Counted from the stretch's first letter, positions 10,493 through 22,210 are shown. The stretch: DNA of 64,000 nucleotides from Pycnopodia helianthoides (GCA_032158295.1 CM063256.1:10586453-10650452); one strand, 5' to 3'. Notes: generated from the letters alone by a model not told the origin. Made by a program: numbers and translations.

Positions 10493-12819
10493 ATGTCAGA
10501 CATTAGCGGATCGTGGGAGGAACACAGTGTGTACGAAGAAGAATTAGGAAATACAGATGATAGTATTGATAGTGAGGATAGATCTGACGGTGGAGGGAGC
10601 TCTTCCGAAGACGAAGAGGGCGTTGATGAAGCTGGGGGAGTGCTTGACGAGGAAGTGCGAGGTGCCAAACCATACAGGTTTGAGCCACTGGCCGCCGATG
10701 ATCGTGAACGTGCGAATCCTGATGCAGGAGGTCGACTAAACAATACTGAATGGTGAGTCCCACAGGTTTTTTGAAGAACAAACAATGCTATGTTTACTGT
10801 TTTTTATCGTCATGAAGTACTTATTTATCTATGCGGCATATGAGGCCGCTATAATGGATAGAAATAGCAGCAGAAAGTTGATTTTTTTTTCTCACGAAAT
10901 GGTTGCTGTTGTCCAATATGGTTCACGTTTTCATGATACATTGAATGGTGTCACTCAAAAATTGTTCCCATTGGGTTAGTGCAGGTATCCTTATCGGAGA
11001 ACCGGGTTCCATGGAGAAGGAAAATAGATGAATGTTGTTTTATTTGTTTCTGTAATTCCTCGTTTATCCATTAATTTTTTCACAATACAATCATCAAATC
11101 TCAGTGTGTCGGAGATAACATTTATTTTCAGTACCGAACTGATCCTGACAAGCCGTATTTTCTGTCAGTGTCACTGTTCTACCGCATTTATTTATTTATT
11201 TTTTTAAGCAAATGATTGAGGTAGGTCCTAGCCTAATTGGATTATTTTTTATGTCAAGCTCATTTGCTAATTATTTCTCATAGTTTTCTTTTAGGCTAGT
11301 ATGATATGTCATGTTTATTCTTTAAAACAGAACTACAATTACAAACCACTTTTCAAATAAAAAAAATAAAATAAAAAAAAATTCCCAGAGACACAAAGTA
11401 AAAACAACGGCCATTGATAAACAATGCGAAACATTGCATGATTTTTTACTTAGATGTATAAATGAGACACGCATCGTTTCAATCCCCACTCATTTTGTAT
11501 TACCCCCGTTCACGTAAAATTAGTTAATGGTCATGAACATAGTCCATCCTATGTCAGTACAGCAACACTTTCATCCGTTAATTTTCTGTTATTTAAATTT
11601 TTCTTTCAGGTGCTCATGCGGACACTGTGTGGTCCAACCAATGGCAGTGAACTGCATCTGCTGTAAGGAAGTGCAGAAGACAAGAGCCCAAATGGCAGCA
11701 TTGAACATTACTGTAGAGGATGAAAACCAAAGCCTTGCTGTGCATGATTGGTTTGAAGCAGTCTGTCTGCACCCGGCTGTACTTCAAACCGCGTATTTAC
11801 AGTACCGGTGAATACTATGGCAGAGATGCAGTTGAAGGGACTCTAGACCAGTAAGTGTCTTTTTTTAATTGAACTGTAAAATTAATGTAAGGAGCAAACC
11901 CTCCCCCCAAAAAAATTATTACGCCTCTTACCTGACCCTGAGTATAATTGACTGTTGGATTAGATTTATTCAACTCAGAAAAACGAATAACCATAAAACC
12001 TGTACAAGATTTTTTCTAAACACTTTGATCTCTGTCACAATTGTTGAGTATGTTACAGCTTATGACTTCTTTAAAGAACCCAAAAGTGTGTGTGTGTGAG
12101 TTTGTAGTGCAATCAAACCGAGGACTTACAACAAATGGGACAATAGGTCCATGTTTGTTATCACAAAGGAAAACAATGGGGTCCACGTTTGTCAGGACAA
12201 AGAGTTGAACAAAGGAGGGTCCACGATTGGAGCTCATGACACACTTGAGTGTGTGTGTGTGTGTGTGAGCTTACACATGCCAACTTACGGAGCAATGCTA
12301 CCCCATAAGGTTTTCTTTGTTCTGGTGGTGACCCAATTAGGATTTCTTCAGAAAAAGGAGAACAACAATGAAAGTACCCCTGTAACAGCCATATGTAAGG
12401 GTGTGTGTGTGTGTGTGTGTGGGGGGGGGGGGTTCTCCTACAAGTTTTTCGACTGGACAAACCAGAAGAGTATATTTCCACCCTTACTCGTACGTGATTT
12501 CTTCAAAATGGGAAAACTGTGTTTTTAAACAAATATTGATATCAAATGTTTACCTAATTTGATTTTCTTCAACTACTTTGTTTGCAGAAGAAATCGCCAT
12601 GTTGTTTACAGGCAAGTTGTCAGATGGTGTACGGGCTACCTCGGAAGGTTCAACAGAGTGCCACTTCCTTCATGTATCATGGACGCCATCCGAAGGACAT
12701 ATCCCAACCCCAATGGACAATATAAAGGGTTTACCCGCCACTTGACTATTAGTAACTTAAAAACCCTAAAATTTATTGCCAATCATATAATAAGAATTCC
12801 TCTTCTCACTCGAATTTAG
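10493..12819 (+). CDS. P2X7 C-terminus-like (P2X7R-C) domain protein, 3 exons
   Basis: Exons 10493-10752, 11610-11807 and 12588-12819 join to 229 residues. Exon 1 gives an acidic, Ser/Asp/Glu-rich N-terminus (residues 1-65) and then PYRFEPLA, the short motif that precedes this domain in relatives. Exons 2-3 give the domain: WCSCGHC with VNCICCKEV (zinc-type cysteines), DWFEAVCLHPAVL, then YRQVVRWCTGYLGR and PLPSCIMDAIRRTYP, ending with YKGF and a 22-residue tail. Both junctions are supported by frame: TG|G restores Trp across intron 1 (donor GTGAGT, acceptor TTTCTTTCAG), and CG|A restores Arg across intron 2 (donor GTGAAT, acceptor TTTGCAG). The start ATG at 10493 has A at -3; the open frame extends upstream but has no earlier ATG. 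In P2X7 receptors the homologous region is a cytosolic, zinc- and nucleotide-binding ballast. Here no channel domain or membrane helix is present, so the product is probably soluble and its role is unknown. It should not be called an ATP receptor. Confidence 0.85.
11610..11807 (+). CDS. P2X7R-C-like gene, exon 2
   Basis: It holds the core cysteine cluster CSCGHC / CICCKE and the conserved DWF..C..P..L segment. The exon is 198 nt, entering and leaving in phase 2. Confidence 0.85.
12246..12268. repeat. (GT)n microsatellite in intron 2
   Basis: About ten GT units; a second run of about ten lies at 12400-12420 followed by a G-run. Open frames spanning them encode Cys-Val runs and are artefacts. 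Confidence 0.9.
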
Positions 12820-13132
12820 TGTGGTATTTTTAGCCCCTATAGTTGATAAAATGTTTGTAAATGAGACTCAAAAAATAGATGTACAAATTATTTGTCAAAC
12901 ATAAAGCTCATGCTGTTGTGCCTCTCAATGGAAAATAGTGAAATGCATTCAACTTACATGTACATATTACAAACATGGAAGTTATACAGCAAAGAGGCTT
13001 CAAAAGGGGAACTTTTTTGAGAACCACAATCTTTGATAAAAATCTGTTAATATTTGGCTCACTGAGATGGGATGTGTGTCATTACAAGAACAATGTCTAT
13101 AATTAGGTGAGGTTTGTGCTGACACCATAGGT

Positions 13133-13277
13133 AAAATCTCTTTTGAGTAGTGGTGGTTCTGAAAAGAAACAGTGGTTTCACAACTTGATTTTTTGATCAG
13201 TATGCCCTGATCCTCTTCAGGAAGTTGTCAAACCACCTGTTCTTTTTAAAACCACCACTACTCACAACGAGATTTTA
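13133..13277. repeat. Hairpin element, about 60-bp arms
   Basis: AAAATCTCTTTTGAGTAGTGG at the left is answered by CCACTACTCACAACGAGATTTTA at the right. The pairing continues through GTGGTTTCACAACTTG versus CAGGAAGTTGTCAAACCAC to a small loop with GATCAG/CTGATC. A single transcript would fold into a long imperfect hairpin. Confidence 0.8.
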
Positions 13278-13486
13278 TACATAGCATCACTGCAAACCTG
13301 ATCCCACCATGCAAAGTTTCAAATCATACTATGATCAAAACATGTTCTGCTAATCTAGTAGTGGTACATGGTTTTCAGGAAGGTTTTCAGAATTGAGGAT
13401 ACAAACATGGTGGGATTGGTGGCCTCCATTTACTCTAAATTTTCAGTGTGTTACAATCATTTTTAGATGATCCATGAGTAAATGAC

Positions 13487-13492
13487 AATAAA
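13487..13492 (+). terminator. Candidate polyadenylation signal for the P2X7R-C-like gene
   Basis: AATAAA about 670 nt after the stop codon, followed by GT- and T-rich sequence. Placement is an inference; it implies a 3' UTR that includes the hairpin at 13133. Confidence 0.35.
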
Positions 13493-15055
13493 TACTTTTA
13501 ATAATATACACATATCAGTCTTTAGTCTTTATGAGTATTATTTTATTTCAAGAAAAATAGAATAAAACAACAATTGTTTTTGCAAAGTCAACTACCCCTC
13601 TTCAAGTGAAGTAAATAAATAGAAAGCAGCTTAATTAATAAATTAAAGAGACACGTTGCCATTAAAAGAAAATGTAACTATGAGTTCCTTACCCTTCTTG
13701 CATATACTACATGGTAAATGACCACCTTATGTACAAAAAGCAATATTTTTGGAGTTAAGAGTACAGTGTACATGTAATACTTAATGTCAAGAAAAGTTGT
13801 ATCACCAAAGTTGACCTCTCTGTCTAGTTTCAATTTTCATTGAGTAATTAAATAGAAAACAGCTAAATTAAAAGGGAATGTTGCAAAACTAATTCCATGC
13901 GATCCTTACTCTTCTTGCCTACAGACATTCTAAAAGACCTTATCAAAATTTTCAGCTCAATGTAGACTTTCAAGAAAATGTAAACAAACATTTCAAATTA
14001 CAGTCAAAGCTTAGAAAGACAGGTTGTCTGGCAAATTGTCAAAAAGAAGTGTAATTGTTTTGTGTTTGCCCTGGATTGAAAACACATTACACATGAAATA
14101 TGCAAACCCCAATACATGTACTCCAACTCCTCTTTTTCTCCCCCCCCCCCCAAAAAAAAAACTACTTTAGTTCACCATGCAATATGCACAAACTGGGGCT
14201 GCTCATTAATCTTACGTAGCAAACAAGTTTGTGGTTGATCCCCCTTCTAACAAATAATAATAACAATAACAAATAAGTACGGTATACATGTGTACATGTA
14301 CTCAATAAAACCCTACATTTAAATTACCAGATGTGGTTGCGGTCAAGTAAAAGCTACATGGGCATTAAAACAACTCTTCTCATAAGATAATAAAGGGTGT
14401 ACACAAAATATGTACAATACATGTATAATCTAAAAGGAAAAAATCCACAATGGATTGATGAATAAATCATATTTTACCATCAGAAATAATCCTCTGCATT
14501 AACAATAAGGTGTTTAAACTATGTCAACAGTATCTCTTTAATACATGTAATAGGAGGACAAAATAAACCTTTCTTTCATTTTAATAATTCTGCTTGAAAC
14601 AAAATTGCAAACAGACATGAATCATGCATCTCAAACCTAGGGGTTTATAAATTTGTTAAAAATCTTGAGGGAAATTGTTAACTTTTAAGATATTCACAAG
14701 TCAGGCCTGGAATTACACGGAGGCCATGGCCTTCGTTGCACTTGTGTTGGCCTTGGTGCCCCTTCAAAAGTCTCCCATAGACTTTAAGATTTTCCAATGG
14801 AAGTACCCTTTACAAAATGAAAATGGCCATGCCCTCTCCAAGATGAAATTCCAGGCCTGACAAGTGTATGATTATGCAAAGTAAAGTTAATTATTATTCC
14901 GATACTGCACATTTTGATGTGTAATGAAATAAAAATAACCCTCAGCTCGGGGTCCAGGCATTTTGAAGCTGACCCCCACCCCCCGCGGTTGAATATTTCT
15001 CCCCTAAACATAATTAAGGTTGTTTCTGCAACAAGCCAGTAAACCGTTTCATTAC
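13493..15055. other. Non-coding stretch
   Basis: AT-rich sequence with a C-run/A-run junction at 14141-14160 and several ACATGTA repeats. No gene recognised on either strand. Confidence 0.4.
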
Positions 15056-15165
15056 CTCCTCTGATGTGATTGAACTTTCCATCACATTAGATGGGAGAAG
15101 TTGTTCACCAGTGGGCTCCTGGTCACCATACTTAGCATATATTCAGCAAAAGCTTCTTGCAAAAC
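15056..15165 (-). other. Exon-like block downstream of the THAP fragment
   Basis: On the - strand, TTTTGTTCAG precedes and GTAATG follows a 110-nt block. One frame starts VLQEAFAEYML, and a second continues GDQEPTGEQLL..SSITSEE; neither is open throughout. It may be a damaged exon of the same gene as the THAP domain at 15736-16065, or chance. Confidence 0.25.
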
Positions 15166-15735
15166 CTGAACAAAAAATCAAAACAAACATTGTATTTAAC
15201 CTCTAAGTCAAAATGTCATAATTTGGGCATTGTATTCACACACATGTATGGCTTTGCCCTTTGTAGGCCCAAGTAATTTTTTACCATGGTCCTTCCCCTG
15301 GTACTCCTCCCCCAGGGATACAATGATGTTGAAAGCAAACTAAACTGGAAAAGCAATGTAAGGTCAATAATGAAGTCTGTAGGTTGTACTTGAAGTTGAA
15401 GGGGAGTCTTGTACACATGTATGTGCACTGGGATGACAAGGTCAAGGAGGTGAAGTAGAATTGGTAACTAGTTACAAACTTTCCTAAACTTCGAACTCGA
15501 ATCATGCTCACAATCACATCGAGTGAAAAGGAAAATTGTTGATGGTTTTGGTAGCCCTACTATTGAGTTTGAAATCTCTTGCGAGAAGTGCATGTTTTGA
15601 AATGAAAAGAAACGATGGTAAAATATCAACTACATACTCATAGAACTTAGTTTTAGAACTTAAAAGTTGCTTACCCAGCTCTTCTCTCTTTTCTTAAATG
15701 ACATGCCAGACGAGTGTTGGCTGAATCGCTTAGTT

Positions 15736-16065
15736 TCATTTGGCTGTGCCTGTTTTACTCTCTGTTTGAAAAGATGATAGCACTGCAGATGGGGCTTTCA
15801 TGGTTGGGATTGAACCTGGCTTAAGCCTGTTATAGCTTTTTAATCCAAAACTGCTCTTTAGTTGCGATGTTGCAACCCGACAGTCGTCCGTAAAATGGGC
15901 ACTGCAAATCATGGTCCATTTTGTCACCGTGAAACCCTGTGTTGGTCACCGAACGCACCCATTCCCTTCTCTGGACAGGATCTCTTGGGAATCGAAACAA
16001 AAACTCACATCTGGGTTCCTATCTGCGTTCCAAGTACATCCACCAACAGAACATGAGTTCGGCAT
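15736..16065 (-). pseudogene. THAP-domain fragment with frame breaks
   Basis: THAP domains are C2CH zinc fingers of about 90 residues found in transposases and in regulators derived from them. Read from the ATG at 16065, one frame gives MPNSCSVGGCTW. A second frame gives FRFPRDP, then REWVRSVTNTGF. A third gives ICSAHFTDDC and LKPGSIPT, then runs to a stop at 15736. The elements are in the right order and spacing: N-terminal C..C pair, FRFP, W, CSxHF, and the closing LKPGSIP. The frame therefore has to change twice within about 200 nt. No intron fits these changes. This is either a decaying THAP gene or transposase start, or there are two assembly indels. The surrounding TTAA miniature elements make a Kolobok-type transposase origin possible, but no catalytic region is visible. 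Confidence 0.7.
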
Positions 16066-16990
16066 GGTCAATTCTCACGTCTTAACTTGGTGAATGTATT
16101 CGAATAATGAGATCATCACACATAGTTACCGTGTAAACACACGACACATCGCTACTTCCTGGTTTCCCCTTTCTTATAAGTACGTCATCATTCGCTGGTT
16201 CACCCACGTATCTTATAGTTGGTTCGTGGTGCGCGTAAATACACGTGCTTCAGTATGGGACATGCATGGTGCCTATGGAGGGAGCCATGGAAGCGCGCGA
16301 GTTTTTAAAAACCCTAAGATCGGATTATTTTTTCCGGTTAAAATTACGAAAAAAATATATGTTTAAAACAATCCAATCTACAAGGTCAGAATACTTAATA
16401 ACATTATGTTTAAGATTCAGCAATTTGTTTTATTTCGCAGATATTGCTGAAGTAGATCTTTAACTATTGTCGTCGGTGATTTTGCCGACTGTGAGCCCAG
16501 GGGTCTTTGCACATGGGCGTTGTTTGACTAAGATGGAAATTCGGGAAGTTTTCTTTTATATTTATTTTGAACTTTCCATTGATTTGGGGATTACGATGTC
16601 AATTTGTGCAAACACAAATTATTTCAAACACCTTTCAGCGCTCTGAAATCGTAAAAAAAAAAAACAAGGTTGCATTGCCATATTGAATTACATCGACGAC
16701 TGGCCGCACCTATTAAAAACGCACGATATTGTCGACAAAGAGCCAGAATGCATTTTGATTAATTAATGAGCCACTTGTCTGCAAAAACTCAGACACATGA
16801 AGAATCTAATTAAAATGGCAGTTTGGTTATTGTTGCTGTTCCTATCAATCTGTTTTTCCCCTTTTCATAGATGTGTACGTTTTTATTTTGGAAGGACCTT
16901 TTTTTGACATTGACCCCACGTTCTTAATCTACTATCATTGGTTTCTATGGACACGGCATCACCATGGTGTTAGATTATAATGGACCCATT
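16066..16990. other. Non-coding stretch
   Basis: No recognised gene or repeat. The + strand open frames at 16094-16463 have no domain signature. Confidence 0.4.
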
Positions 16991-17332
16991 TTAAAGGTAT
17001 TGTACACTTTTGGTAACAGCTCAAAATCAGTGTCCACATTTTGTGTGATTCAACATATGCATGAACAAACAAACCTGTGAAAGTTTGAGCTCAATTGGTC
17101 ATCGAGGTCACGAGAAAATAGTGAAAAGAGATCTTATGTGTTTTCTGTTTTTTCAAATTATCGCGCGCGATAATTACTATTGTTTTACTCGTTTTTCAGA
17201 AACTATAGCATTTTAGGCAGAAATATTTTAAGGAACCCTTTCTACCATTACTTACTTTAAATCATGTAAGTTATGTGTGAATCTGTGAACATTGTGTTTT
17301 TCGATCTTACCAATAGTGTACAGGGCCTTTAA
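16991..17332 (+). mobile_element. TTAA-flanked miniature transposon, family 2
   Basis: A 342-bp unit with TTAA at both ends and inverted termini AGGTATTGTACAC..TTGGTAA and TTACCAATAGTGTACAGGGCCT. The interior shares TCAACATATGCATGA, CCTGTGAAAGTTTGAGCTCAA and GGTCACGAGAAAATAGTG with family 1 and family 2 copies. A perfect 18-bp palindrome (ATTATCGCGCGCGATAAT) sits at 17157-17174. Confidence 0.85.
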
Positions 17333-19069
17333 CATGGCATATTATAAATTACAATAATTATTGCTTTATAACGTCAGTGTTTTTGTGTGCACGGCTTATA
17401 TAGAAAATTTTTCAGTAAATATAGACGATTGTATTTAAACTACCAATAGAGTATAGCATCTACTATAAAAGACAGCCTCGCCATGGCAAACATCGGTCAT
17501 TAAAAATATTATTAGATTAAGTTGACTAGAGCGGTATTTATATATAGTTTTTTGTTTGTTTGTTTTTGTGGGGGATGACTATCACGTAAAAATTCATAAA
17601 CTATTAGGGATTTGTTTTTGTGGATTACACTTTACTTAATACTTGGGAGTTTATCAAATGTATAGTCGGCCATGCAGACGATACAACACGGGTAGTGGCA
17701 GGAGAGGGATCACGTTGGAGACTACAGGTATAGCCGGTAGCAGTTTATCTACGGTAGCAGTTTATCTACGGTAGCAGTTTATCTACGGTAGCACTACAGT
17801 TTATCTACGGTAGCAGTTTATCTACTATTTAGGCAGGTGTACGATGTATACTGTATACATAAACACTATAACGCTATCAATTAAAGTATAGGTATCATAA
17901 ATCTATCTGCCACCGAAGATAGTTTAACGCTATATCTACTATACTAGATAGCTCACGATAATACCAAGTAGAATTGCAGTAAATGAGGTATATCTGCAGG
18001 CAGAGCGACAATATTGTGATCATGGCGGCTAAGCACTTATTCTTCATGCTGCCTAATGGTGTGGGTTGGAAATGGAGAGCCGACGGCTGTTTGTATTACA
18101 CTAAATCAAAAAGTCTGGGTGGATTTGAATGTTAAGAATTGACGCTGTTCGACTATTTTCAGAGAGTTGCTTTGGATGTTTGTGATAAGACCGCCTGTTT
18201 CTTGGGAGCTTAAAATAATATTGATTTCAATACGTCCAGCAGTCTTAGCTGTTGCGTGTCTTCTTATTTTGTCACTTGTATAGATTTAGAGTTTTTTTTT
18301 TAAACAGCCGTTGGCTTCATCATCCAAGACTAATTAACTTTGCCGTGCCGGATTGAGAACGGGTTGCAATTGTTTCCATTAATGACATGAAAGGGGAAGT
18401 GGTGAGTGTTCTTGGTTATCCCTTCCTCCATGGTTATCCATTCTCCCGTCCACAGTGATTGTAACAGTCGCTCTCAGCAACACGTCAAAGACACATTGTG
18501 GAGATTTTCAGAAAGACTGCGACCATATGGAGTGATATCGTTGAATAGGCCCATATACATCATGTTCAATATTAACATGTATGTCGTCATTTGTCGAGCT
18601 TTGACGCCCTTTTTTACGATGAAGCAACACCTTACACTAGAGTTAAATTCAATTCAATTCAATTCGATTGACTTTGTTATCCTCAACGGGAAATTCATTT
18701 CGGCCTTTACATCAATAAGTTATATATACATACAAATTAAAATACGCTAAAGTTGACCATTTCAATACAAAAATGCATTACAAAAAAAAACATTTCACTA
18801 TATACAAAGAGTACTAGACAAAATAAAAGCAGTTCATTTGTTCCTACAAACAGTTCCACACTTTTTGTCGTGGAAATTGTATCGTACATTATCATGCCCA
18901 CTTCAACTACGACTCCTCATGATGTTAAATAAACCAACTATAAAATAATATAGAAAAAATAAATAAATTAAAAATGGAATTCAATCATCTGTATCCATAT
19001 TTATGTTGGAGCATATGTTATGCTAGTGAGCATAATTTTGAACATTGTATAAAAACAAAATTATTTTGG
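17333..19069. other. Non-coding stretch with short tandem repeats
   Basis: Contains the 17-bp minisatellite at 17736 and an AATTC run at 18643-18668. No coding exon recognised. Confidence 0.45.
17736..17826. repeat. 17-bp minisatellite
   Basis: Five copies of GGTAGCAGTTTATCTAC, the fourth with a small CACTA insertion. Confidence 0.92.
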
Positions 19070-19430
19070 GGGGACAAGTGATGTATAGAAATGAGACACA
19101 ATTTTTAATATATTTGTAATCATCACAAAGTTCAGAATCAGTAAATCCGGCCAATCTTGCACCGTGTCCCGAAGGACGTTGGCTCCACGAATGTTCACTC
19201 TCTTCCTCCCTATATAGCTTGCGCTCTTCGGTGTCCCAGGTCGAAGGTGCTGTTTAGCAATGATGTCATTTCCCCCCATCTCCTCCTTGGTCTGCCCTGT
19301 CTATTTTGTGTTGTTCCCACTGACTGTTTCCAGCAGGATGCGTTTTGGCAGTCTGCTGTTTTCCCATTCTCACTAGGTGGCCTAACCAGGCGAGTTGGAT
19401 CTTGCAGATGCACAAGGTGATTAAACTCTA
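19070..19430 (-). mobile_element. LINE 3' fragment (C-terminal ORF2 remnant)
   Basis: Read on the - strand across two frames, the sequence gives TRLVRPPSENGKTADCQNA in one frame and, downstream in another, AGQTKEEMGGNDIIAKQHL with GRKRVNIRGANVLRDTVQDW. An R-x-G-x-x-(K/R)-x-x-W-type stretch near the C-terminus followed by a D-rich tail is typical of non-LTR retrotransposon ORF2 ends. It is frame-broken and lacks the reverse transcriptase core. Confidence 0.5.
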
Positions 19431-19575
19431 GTGGGTACACCAACAGCTGAGGTTGGTTATTATTGTCGACAGGAAATACAATCAGTAATAGTTTCAATCC
19501 GAAAGCTCGCTAATTATAAAGGTATTGACAAATCGAACAAAGGTATTGACAGAATATGGAGACAGCCAACATTAG

Positions 19576-19648
19576 GGCTAGATATCTCAGTTGGTAGAGC
19601 GCCGGCACGATAATTCAGAGGTTGCGTGTTTAAATCCCGCGCTAGTCA
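19576..19648 (+). ncRNA. tRNA-like unit, probable SINE head or tRNA pseudogene
   Basis: Exactly 73 nt with tRNA geometry: acceptor GGCTAGA against GCTAGTC (6 of 7 pairs, one a wobble), D-arm TCTCAGTTGGTAGAGC, and T-arm GCGTG TTTAAAT CCCGC. Against a working gene, the base before the anticodon (GAT) is C instead of U, the anticodon stem has two mismatches, and the T-loop reads TTTAAAT in place of TTCRANY. A T-rich run follows directly, as after a pol III unit. Confidence 0.6.
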
Positions 19649-20135
19649 TTTTTCTTTCTTTTTTTTCTTTCTTTTTAAAACCTAAAATTAATTGAACAGT
19701 TCATACCAGATCAATCCCCTTGGTATACATCTCTGTCTCAAATGCTCCCCTGAGTTATTTTCATCTTTGATATGTTTCTTCTCGTAGCCCCTATAACCAA
19801 GAGTGGCTTTTAGCCTTGTTTGGGGCAAACTTGCATTTTACTAATTTTTTAAGTCGAGATAGCGTAATCACTTTTGCTTATTTTGATTGCCACAATTGGC
19901 AACAAGCCCAGTATGACCGTCCGCAAAATCCATGACAAAACTCTAACTATGTTTTGTTGTTGTTGCACTAAAACAGGGTCACCTAATTTGGCGAAGAAAA
20001 CACAAGTTACAGGTCGGTTGTATGGTGTCACAGAATGGGAAGTAATTTACTCTTACAAAGACAAATAGATTTAATATACATTGACGATTCTGACTCAATT
20101 GGATAAGGTTTCTTATTCTCGAAGGAGAGTAAGCC

Positions 20136-20570
20136 ATGTTCAGATATGGTGGACACAATGCTATGACACTATTAGGTTTGGGTAAATTTGTCCGGATACA
20201 CCCAAACCAAACAGTGCACTCCTATGCTAAATCAGATCGTCATCATCTCTGGTGTGGTGTTCCTCAGGGTTCAGTAGCTGGGCCTCTTGAATTTATAATG
20301 TTTAGTGCACCCTTACAAGACCTCATTGCTGCCCATAGTATTTCTAGTGTTGCTTATGCTGACGACACCCAGCTTTACGTTACATTTGACCCAGCTGATC
20401 GCGCTTCTGCCATTGCTAAAGTCGAATTATGCATTCGGGATGTCAAATCTTGGGCTTTGTCCAACAAACTCGTTCTGAACGACTCCAAAACTGAGATCTT
20501 ATTTTTAAGATTGCGTTTCACAAAAAAAGATTTTTCCGCCACCCTTACATATTGCCCAGTCTGTTATTGA
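20136..20570 (+). pseudogene. LINE reverse transcriptase, palm region
   Basis: Shows GVPQGSVAGPLEF (RT motif 4) and the catalytic box AYADDTQLYV (motif 5), then the W..N.L.LN..KTE.L segment (motif 6), all as expected for non-LTR reverse transcriptases. The upstream fingers and endonuclease are missing. After about 20525 the correct protein continues in another frame (QSVIEPSEFARNLGV), so this block ends in out-of-frame residues. Confidence 0.85.
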
Positions 20571-20603
20571 ACCATCTGAATTTGCCCGTAACCTCGGTGT
20601 ACC

Positions 20604-21200
20604 ATGGATTCTTCATTGTGCATGAGTGGACATGTTGCTAATGTTTGCAAATCAGCTCTCATGGCTATCAGAAAAATAGCACAGATTCGCCGCTACCTGG
20701 ATGAGGCTACTACTCTTCGTCTTGTTCACGCTTTCGTCACAATTAGACTTGATTCCTGCAATTGTCTTTTGTATGGCCTCCCTGATAAAGATCTCGCTAA
20801 AATTCAACGTGTACAAAACACTGCTGCTCGCCTCGTTTCTTGCTTGCCTCGTTCTCACCATATCACACCAGTACTAATGAAATTGCATTGGCTCCCAGTT
20901 AAGTTTCGTACAGTTTATAAAATTCTTTTGTTAACTTTCAAAGCTCAAACATGTCAATCTCCTGCTTATTTATCTGAACTTGTTCACCATTACTCCCCGG
21001 CTATGACTTTACGTTCATCGCAACGATCATTGCTTACCACAACTACTAGGGCTTCTTCCATGTTTTATGGTCAGAGATCATTTTCTTACGCTGCTCCATT
21101 TCTTTGGAATAGTCTTCCTGTGCATATTCGCCAGGCTAGTTCTTTGCATTGTTTTAAGTCTCTGTTAAAAACTAATTTGTTTGAAAGTGCTTATTTGTAA
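20604..21200 (+). pseudogene. LINE ORF2 C-terminal region
   Basis: Continues the same element after the frameshift. MSGHVANVCKSALMAIRKIA, the LD.CN.LLYGLP box, the KIQRVQNTAARLV box and the LHWLPV segment are typical thumb and C-terminal landmarks of CR1/Jockey ORF2. It ends with a natural stop just before the untranslated tail. Confidence 0.85.
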
Positions 21201-21884
21201 TCTGCTTACTTGTAATGTTTCTTTCACTTATTGTATATTTTATTGTTCTCTTTATGCGCTTAGAGGCTTCTGCATTAGGCGCTTTACAAACGTCTTATTT
21301 ATATTATTATTATATTATACACTGTCCACCATATCTCAAAAAGGCTAAATGTATTCAAAGAAATGTTCATCTAATCTGAGAAGCGCCAATTTTCTGTGTA
21401 GCTCTGCAGTCCCAGCCTCTGTAGATGAATTCTTTTATATCAACATCGAAACTGTTCATCTTCTAACCGTAAAACAAACATCTAGGATGTATGTAACGTG
21501 TATAAACACACTGCGAGTTGTCGAGTGAGGAAATGCATTAATTGTGCAGATGCCATCTTCACTGGTACCTCGGAGCATCTCGGAGTGAGATGTGTCACGT
21601 ACTGTCCTTTATTGCGTGTACCAGCGCCGTAGTCTCCACCACCAGTCATCTTAATAAATAATTGACCTGTATGTGAACTTCAGTGTAAATGTCGGTCGCA
21701 CATTCGGAGCGGTATAGGCCTTCAGCTCAGTGTCAGCAATGACTGCTGATTTTATGATTGTAAATTAAGAGCACAATCAAATAATAGTAACATATACAGA
21801 GGTTTCTGCATAAATTAAATCAATTTACTACAAAACGAGGCCTGTGTTGATTATAACTTGAGTATAAACTTGACATGTTGTTAC

Positions 21885-22210
21885 TTAAAGAGGAAGGGAA
21901 AATTCGAAAACAATTTTGTGATGCACTCATTTTTCAATATATAGAGTGATCATTTTAGTGGGGGGGGGGAACTGCAAGTCTCTAAACATCCCCGTACATA
22001 AATGTACTGACCCATTTTTCTCAGAATGATGTCATCGGATGTTTAGGATGTTGACAAATTTTTGCACTGGAAGGGTATCGAATGCAATGGCAATTTACAC
22101 CATTTTAACGTGAATTTAGGGACTTTTAAATTTTCACAATTCACATGAGGACTTTATCTTTTGGAAACTGAGTACATCACAAAATTGAATTGGACATTTC
22201 CCTTCTTCTT
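21885..22210. mobile_element. Foldback element with roughly 100-bp inverted arms
   Basis: The left arm (about 21885-21998) is an imperfect reverse complement of the right (about 22100-22205): TTTTGTGATGCACTCATTTTTC against GAGTACATCACAAAATTGAA, and GAAGGGAAA against TTTCCCTTC. The left edge is TTAA. Related to 9840, 33900 and 44690. Confidence 0.7.

Larger units (their letters stand above)
20116..21318 (+). mobile_element. 5'-truncated CR1/Jockey-type LINE with frameshift
   Basis: It carries the second half of reverse transcriptase plus the 3' tail. The tail includes GCGCTTTACAAACG followed by an ATT-rich run, the usual end of CR1-like elements. The two open blocks (20136-20570 and 20604-21200) are in different frames, so the copy is dead. 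Confidence 0.85.

Noticed and set aside
12151..12528. 125-residue open frame
   Set aside because: It crosses two GT microsatellites and a G-run within intron 2 of the P2X7R-C-like gene and encodes Cys-Val and Gly runs.
10493..12819. Calling this a P2X7 purinergic receptor
   Set aside because: No transmembrane segments or ATP-binding ectodomain are encoded; only the cytosolic domain is related.
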